Below are positions 58,170 to 64,000 of a stretch of 64,000 bases of DNA, piece by piece (the first letter of the stretch is position 1; each line of letters starts with the position of its first letter). The notes below the pieces were generated by a model. The model made no database searches and was not told the origin of the DNA. It saw nothing but the letters and a program-made list of their open reading frames with translations. The position numbers and the translations under genes are program-made. The stretch is from Planococcus citri (lineage: Eukaryota; Arthropoda; Insecta; Hemiptera; Pseudococcidae), in contig NC_088678.1 of NCBI RefSeq assembly GCF_950023065.1, forward strand, positions 6,748,580-6,812,579, in the 5' to 3' direction.

Positions 58170-60375
58170 TATGTATTTATTCAGCTCAGCGCCTAAACAT
58201 GCTATACACGAAGTGATCAATTTTTATTCAATAACGCGATACTTAAGGAAGGAGGCAAAAATTTTTTTTATAAAAACCTACGAATATTATGATTTGAAAG
58301 AATTATTGTTTTATTGCATCAAAAAAGATCTTGAGGATTTTTATGTGTTTTAAGACGATTCATTAGATTTGTGCTTAGTAGGAATTCGAAGTCATCAAGA
58401 GATTCCAGCGTGAATAAGTATTTTTCAGTAAGTCTTTCAGAGAAGGTGTTGATTGATTCTATTTGCAGTTCATTATGTAACTGATTGTTTCGGGGGAACC
58501 ATGGTGCATTTGTAATGATTTGCAGAACTTTGTTTTGTATAATTTGTAGCATATGTTTGTTAGTTTTTGAAGCTGTTATCCATATCGGCGCTGCATATGT
58601 GAATGAGCTATGGATGAGACTTTTGTAAAGAAGTAGATGTAGACAATCTGGAATGATGATTCAGTAAGGGGTAAAATTTACGTAGTTTGAGGTAGGCATC
58701 ACGTGATTTGAGAACAATATGGTTTTTGAGAGATAGTTTCTGGTCCAAGTGTATGCTGAGATATTTAACTGCTGATGTATTCCATGGTTGTCGTCTTCGT
58801 GGTTCCTTATCCTTTACAGGACATTGGAAATCACATTTTTGTGGTACCCTAACAGGGTGAGGCGTATGCCTATTGCCACTGCGATTATTCTAGGGAATCG
58901 ACGTTGTTTCGAGCTTCCACTAGTAGTTTCCCGTTGCTTTCTAGTGACATCTACACAAGCACCTTGGAGCTAGCCAGGTAGTTTAGAGACCCTGAGCTCC
59001 TCAGTGTTGACCTCTATAGACGCTTGAACCAGTTTCAGCTTTTTGATTCTGCTAACAGATGGCGTGCATTATCTGTTAGCTCGGCTAAACTGGTAGTCCC
59101 ACGGTACTTGGTGTGTAATGTTGATAATTGCACAAAAGATTTTTTAATTACACGCACAAGCTTGCCATGGTACCACAGTGTTATTGATTAAGATTTCTGG
59201 AGTTGGTGAGATTTTGCAACGTGTGAAGATTTTTGTTTCACTTTTAAGAGGATTTCACTCAAGTTTCCAGCGTTCAAACCATGGTTCCAATTCATTGATA
59301 CCAGCTTGAAGTTGATTACAAGCAACTAGAAGATCATTATTTTGGCTGAATAAACACGTATCATCAGCAAACATTGCTATTTCATTATCAGCTGGTTCAG
59401 GAATATCATAGCAGTATATGTAAGATGAACAATGTTGGACTCAATACAGCGCCTTGTGGTACACCTTGGCTGATTCCTCGAAGCAAAGAGCATTCATCGT
59501 TGATTTGAACATAAAATTTCCTATTTTGAAGGAAGGAAGAAATGATTTTACATAGAAAGGTGGGTGTTTCAATTATACATAACTAATTTGTGAATTAAAC
59601 TGTGATGCCATACGGAGTCAAAGGCCTTTTTGATGTCTATAAAAGCTGCAGTTGTGAATTGCTTCTTTTCATAGCCATTGTTAATAAGTTGTACGATTCG
59701 ATGCAACTGATAAACTGTGCTCGTTTTATTACAAAAACCATACTGAAAAGATGACAAAATCTGTTCCTTTTTCAGAATGTCCAAAAGATGTTTACAAATA
59801 ATTTTTTCAAGGATTTTGGATAGAGAAGAGAGAAGACTGATAAGTCTATAATCATTAGGAGACAAAGAAGGAGATTCTTTTTTGGATAGCACAATATTAC
59901 TTTGGCAATTTTCTAGGCATTAGGAAAGTAACCAATTTGAAGGCAAGAGTTGAAAAGTGTTTTGAAGCTCGTTAGGATATTTGTTGGAAGGTTTTTAAGC
60001 ATAATGTTACTGATGTTATCCAAGCCTGGTGATTTCCAGATTTTGATTTTTTTTGATAATATAGTGAATTTCTTCAACCGAGGTTTGACAAAGCATTTTG
60101 AGAAGACACTGATTGCTATGTTCAGTCAAAATATCAAGAGTGTCTGTATTTCTATTGCAGAAAATATCTTCGTGAAAATCAGCTAATAATTCACATTTTT
60201 CATGGCTTGTAGTTGCCAATTTGTTATTATGAGTTAGTGGAGGTAATATGGTTGGTTTGTTAAGAAGACTTATAGTATGATTCCATAAAGAAGAATTGTT
60301 GGGTGATAGGCTCTCAAGATATCTTTGGTAGTTGGCATGTCGATATTCTTGAATGAAAGTGTCAGGCTCCATACT
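58170..60375 (-). pseudogene. Jockey-like LINE, reverse transcriptase part, interrupted
   Basis: From high to low coordinates: the pre-RT region (EYRHANYQRYLESLSP, 60016-60372), RT with SPNDYRLISLLSSLSKILEK and FIDIKKAFDSVW (59569-59892), the catalytic MFADDTCLFSQ (about 59360), then VKYLSIHLDQKLSLKNHI (about 58700-58770), and the C-terminal LQIIQNKVLQIITNAPWFP (58319-58552). It is the family of the plus-strand fragment at 6175-7303. The coding run is broken by stops, frameshifts and an insertion at 58788. Confidence 0.82.
58788..59171 (+). mobile_element. Unclassified ~376-bp insertion in the LINE, flanked by CCATGGT repeats
   Basis: The LINE frame reads ILINNTVVPWNTSAVKYL once this segment is skipped, so the insertion boundaries are sharp. 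CCATGGT occurs at both edges (58782-58788 and 59165-59171), a likely 7-bp target duplication. The inserted DNA is less AT-rich than its surroundings. On the plus strand one frame (ATG at 58784 to TAA at 59189) is open except for a TAA at 58850-58852 and a TAG at 58979-58981. It has a mixed, non-repetitive composition with Cys, Tyr and Trp residues. I do not recognise the frame and see no terminal inverted repeats. Confidence 0.65.
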
Positions 60376-60402
60376 TCGACTTACATTAGATAGGACGCTA
60401 TA

Positions 60403-60613
60403 CAGGGTGCCCAGAAATATTGAGTACCCCTAAGAAAGTTTTTCATTAAAAATATAGTTTGGCAATGTGAAATAGATGCATATGATTGGTGGAACGTTAT
60501 CTCTCCAGTCCAACAACCAATCATGTGCTATCATTATTATCATTCACTGTGACCAACCAAAGTATTTTAGCAGAAAACTTTTTTAGGGGTACTCAATATT
60601 TCTGGGCACCCTG
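60403..60613. mobile_element. MITE with TA target duplication (Tc1/mariner-like)
   Basis: Termini CAGGGTGCCCAGAAATATTG and CAATATTTCTGGGCACCCTG are exact inverses extending about 38 bp, flanked by TA on both sides (60401-60402 and 60614-60615). 211 bp, no coding capacity. Confidence 0.85.
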
Positions 60614-60683
60614 TATGTACATTTACCTATCTTTCATCATCAAGTACCCATGTATACACATGGTGAGTCCATGGATGATTGAC

Positions 60684-61112
60684 CAGGGCTGTTAAATTAA
60701 ATTACTGTAATTTATTCGCTGGTAAAATACGGTGGTAAAATACGGTATTTTACGGTATTTATGGTATTTTACTAATTTGGATATGAAGAATTATTTTTTG
60801 TAGTTTGACTTCGAAATTCTGAACTTCTGACCTGCCTCTGAAGTAAATTTCCATCTGTTTTAGGTGTTATTAAAGATTATAGAAAATTTTCCATGGACAT
60901 TTTTTGGAAATTTATGGGGAAAATTTTTGGTTACTTTCAAATCATAAATTTCCATGGAAATTTGGAAATTTATGAAAGAAAGATGGAAAAAAGTGTTAAT
61001 TTGGCTTTTTGGTAAATTATGGTAAAATACGGTAATAAACTTTTGGTAAAATACCGTAAAATACGGTAAAATACCGCCGTAATTTACCAACATAAATTAC
61101 CTTACAGCCCTG
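60684..61112. mobile_element. hAT-like MITE with 8-bp target duplication
   Basis: Termini CAGGGCTGT and ACAGCCCTG, flanked by TGATTGAC (60676-60683) and TGACTGAC (61113-61120), one mismatch in eight. The interior is built of GGTAAAATACGGTATTTTAC-like words. The CAGGG ends and 8-bp duplication are typical of hAT elements. No transposase. Confidence 0.82.
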
Positions 61113-64000
61113 TGACTGACTATCGGCTCAGATAACGAATAACTCGTAGTAACGAGAACTAATCCGCCAGATAGCGTTGTTACATAAATGAAGTGAACTA
61201 TCACAAATTGCAGATAGAAAGAGAATGAATTTTCTGCCATCTAGATGACAGAAAATGGCGCAATTCCTCCCTTTACAAAGTCGAATTTGCAATAGATTTC
61301 TGGCATGTAAAACTTTTAGAAAATGTATTGATTTCAGTGAGAATTTACCTATAAGGCATTTCTGAAGTGTTCTAAACAATTATTTTTTAATAGTATTAAA
61401 ATTAGTCCGAAAGAAGCAAGAGCAGACGCTTTCGAAAATTTCTATTTCAGAGGGTTAAACAGGCTTACTTTTTAATATCTGCATTTTTTTTTTTTTTTTC
61501 GGTTGTGGGTGTTTATAATTGCCAGTTAGAATTGTATTAAAAAGGCCATGTAAATTTTTCTCATCTTATTTGGCGAAACATTATTTGTAATTAGTTGCTT
61601 CTGGTGCAAAATGTCGAGTACCTATGTACTTGCTGCTTCATTTTGATTAATAAGTAGATCGGTAGAGGTACGTAATGTGTTTATTTTGCGGCCTAGACAC
61701 CTTGTTTGTACTTGATAAATTGATAATGTACCTTGAATGGAAAATTTTCAGTACTTGTATTTTATTTGAATTGTTCATTTTTAAAATTTATACCTACATG
61801 TAAACGTCTGGTTGTTTCAAGTTTTACAATTTTTGTGTATTTTTAGATACCTAATAAATTCTCTCAGAGTTTTTCCAGTTGATATTTTAGCCATCAATGT
61901 AACCAATATTTCAGCTGGAAAAATTCCAAACGCGTCTCTACAGTACTTTCGCTTAATTAATTCATAAAATATTCAATAAAAAGCAAAATGGATTCGATAA
62001 GGGGGAAGATTTCGCACGTACTCGTATTGCATTACGTACGTACGTTTGTACGTCGGTGTGTTCGGAGGTCGCCCGAAATAGTATAATTCTTTTTCGAATT
62101 TTGACAGGAAAATGGGAAAAGTACAAAATGATGGATTATGGCCGCATCACACGACGGATGGAAAATTAATGACAATATTTTTCGCTTGATCGATGAATTT
62201 CACACACAGCTCGAACCGTAGTACTATAGGTACCTCGTTTGTATGTAATCTACGTTACACTGCGACAATATCGTGTGCTTACTTCAATAAGTTATAGACA
62301 AATTTGAAAACTTTTATCTAACTTTTTTTTTCAGCTTTTGTTCCCTTTCTTTTTTTTTCACGTCGTTTTTTTTTTCAAAACGAAATGAGGAAATTTGTAC
62401 AACTTCGCTGTATATTATTTATATCGAATTTCGTTTCGTTTCATTTCATCTTTTACTAACTAGTTACCTATTCGTCCATTAAATTAAAATCTCGATAAAT
62501 AGTAACTTATTCCGCAGATATCTTAATTTTCTAATTTGCCTCATTTCCGAAGTAATTTTTCGAATGACAAATTACTTTCCAGAGGTATCCTTCTGGTTTT
62601 ATATATTTTTTTCTTTCCTAATTAATACACGTAGCAGTTTTGGTATCGTCTAAATGGATTAGCTCGGTAAGATTTTCTTTTTTCATACTGCTTCTTTTTC
62701 ATAATATTATTTTCAATGGATATACCAAGATAATTAAAGTCTCTAGAGTATTTCTTTTTTTTACACCTAATTAAAGCGCACGCGGATGGATACCTATTTC
62801 GTCGAGTGTATCGTATCATCGTCGCATCGGTATACCGTCCTATTCGTTTCTTTGATATTTTAAACGTGTTGAAATACCATAAACCATGCCACTGCACAGT
62901 GCTTAGTGCTTTGATATTCAAGTTTCCCTGACTCGTGGATTGGATGTGTTTTCTTTCCATCCCCCCTTACCTACTCGTTGTCGTTCGGTGTAATAATTAT
63001 CATCTCTTTATAATTGCGCCAGTAGATATCTTTTCTTCTTCGTCTGGAATAGCTGTAGTTTTGTATTGTTTGAAATATGTAGGTACCTATTTACTTCACG
63101 ATGTGGCTGGCGAGTACTATAATAAGCTTTTGTTCAGGGATGTGGATAATTAATGGCTACTGAGATTCATGGAGGAGGTGGGATTAATTGAAGAGAGGAG
63201 GGGGGGAGAGTCTAAGATTATTTACCAAGTCACAAAATATTTACCAACAATGTCAATTATCTGTCGGATTTGCCACGTTTGGTTAATTTTTCGAGAATTT
63301 ATCGTACTAGAAATCTATGAAGCAGTTTACGAAAAAACCAAAATTCCAAAAAAATAAGCTTGAATTGACTCCATTTTTTCTGGCCAAAATTACCAAAACA
63401 CCAAAAATCTTGCATTTTTTTCATGTTTTAATACCAAATTTTTGAATTCTTCATTCATCTTATTTTTCTTCCTCAATTTCGATTTTTTTTTTTTTTTTTT
63501 TGAAAATTGTTTTGAAATCTCTGTAAAAATGGAGAAGCTTTACCCTGAACTATCGAATTTTTTTTTCTTCAAAAGTCCTGTTTTTAGCCATAATTTCCAA
63601 AAGATCTCGATTTCTCACCAGAATTGTAAAAAGTTCTTTTTTTTGGCGACACTTTGGAATTCTCCATTTATCCTTTTTAGTGTTCTTGAAAAATGGAAAC
63701 ATTTCTACTTGAAAAAATTTGTTTATCAGTTATTTTGACTGATTTCTTTGATCCAAAAACTCAAAATACGTTTGAAAAATTGAATTTTGGAAAATAATTA
63801 GAGCCTTACGAAGCCAATTTTAAGGGATTCATTGACTCGAAAATAAAATATGAAAAAAGTATTAAAATTTCCTCTCAATTATTGGAACCTATTGCAAAAA
63901 TAGCTCCACTTATTTTGTCACACTTTCTTACATTGGTTTGTTTGTGAGACACAAGGGGGTCGTTTTTGAATCATGATAAAACTGATGTGAAATGCTACCA
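61113..64000. other. Flank of the second duplicated unit; no gene seen
   Basis: From about 61500 the sequence matches 27.3-29.2 kb in the first unit, in the same order, up to the window end with decreasing similarity. Two stretches (about 61855-62075 and 62190-62885) have no match there. T-rich runs occur at 61485 and 63485. The CGTACGTACGTACG stretch near 62035 is a short simple repeat. No coding region was recognised. Confidence 0.55.

Noticed and set aside
1..64000. tRNA, rRNA, CRISPR arrays, bacterial operons
   Set aside because: None was recognised; the gene structure with introns is eukaryotic. A covariance-model search would be needed to exclude small RNA genes.

Overview
The window is nuclear DNA of an arthropod, most likely an insect and possibly a hemipteran. 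This rests on an animal-type multidomain fatty acid synthase split by many short introns, an insect-style UDP-glycosyltransferase, and BEL/Pao, jockey-like, mariner and hAT-like elements in AT-rich DNA. The species is an inference and is not proven by the sequence.

Two paralogous fatty acid synthase (FAS) genes lie head to tail on the minus strand. Copy A occupies 7964-19711 and copy B occupies 32294-56619. Most exons have the same length and phase in both, and homology continues into the flanks (about 7690-20150 against 31998-57040, then 27.2-29.2 kb against 61.5-64.0 kb), so they are two units of a tandem segmental duplication. Copy B keeps the order KS-MAT-DH-pseudoMT/pseudoKR-ER-KR-ACP-TE. 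Copy A has lost the whole DH block: the donor after its last MAT exon runs into the body of the pseudoMT exon, with no acceptor. The last 650 or so bases of the TE region are almost identical between copies, introns included, which points to gene conversion.

Between the FAS genes, on the same strand, lies a complete six-exon UGT gene (22524-24921; about 521 residues with signal peptide, donor-binding signature and C-terminal membrane anchor). The matching place in the second unit has no UGT.

Most of the rest is mobile or repetitive. 1-1748 is the 3' end of a BEL/Pao retrotransposon with a probable LTR. 2722-5920 is a giant palindrome with near-identical 1-kb arms, holding two fully palindromic MITEs. 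6.2-7.3 kb is a jockey-like LINE fragment. 21.1-22.4 kb is a T-rich short tandem repeat. 29.5-31.5 kb is a foldback region. Copy B is twice as long as copy A because its introns contain LINEs, a mariner, a copia gag fragment, foldback elements and two arrays of one ~128/255-bp satellite. 57-61 kb holds another jockey-like LINE (itself carrying an unclassified insertion with a target duplication), a TA-flanked MITE and a hAT-like MITE with an 8-bp target duplication.

Functionally, FAS makes long-chain fatty acids from acetyl- and malonyl-CoA, and UGT conjugates small lipophilic molecules with sugars. No joint pathway is shown by the sequence. Exon limits were read by eye from frame, GT/GC-AG signals, phase and comparison of the two copies.
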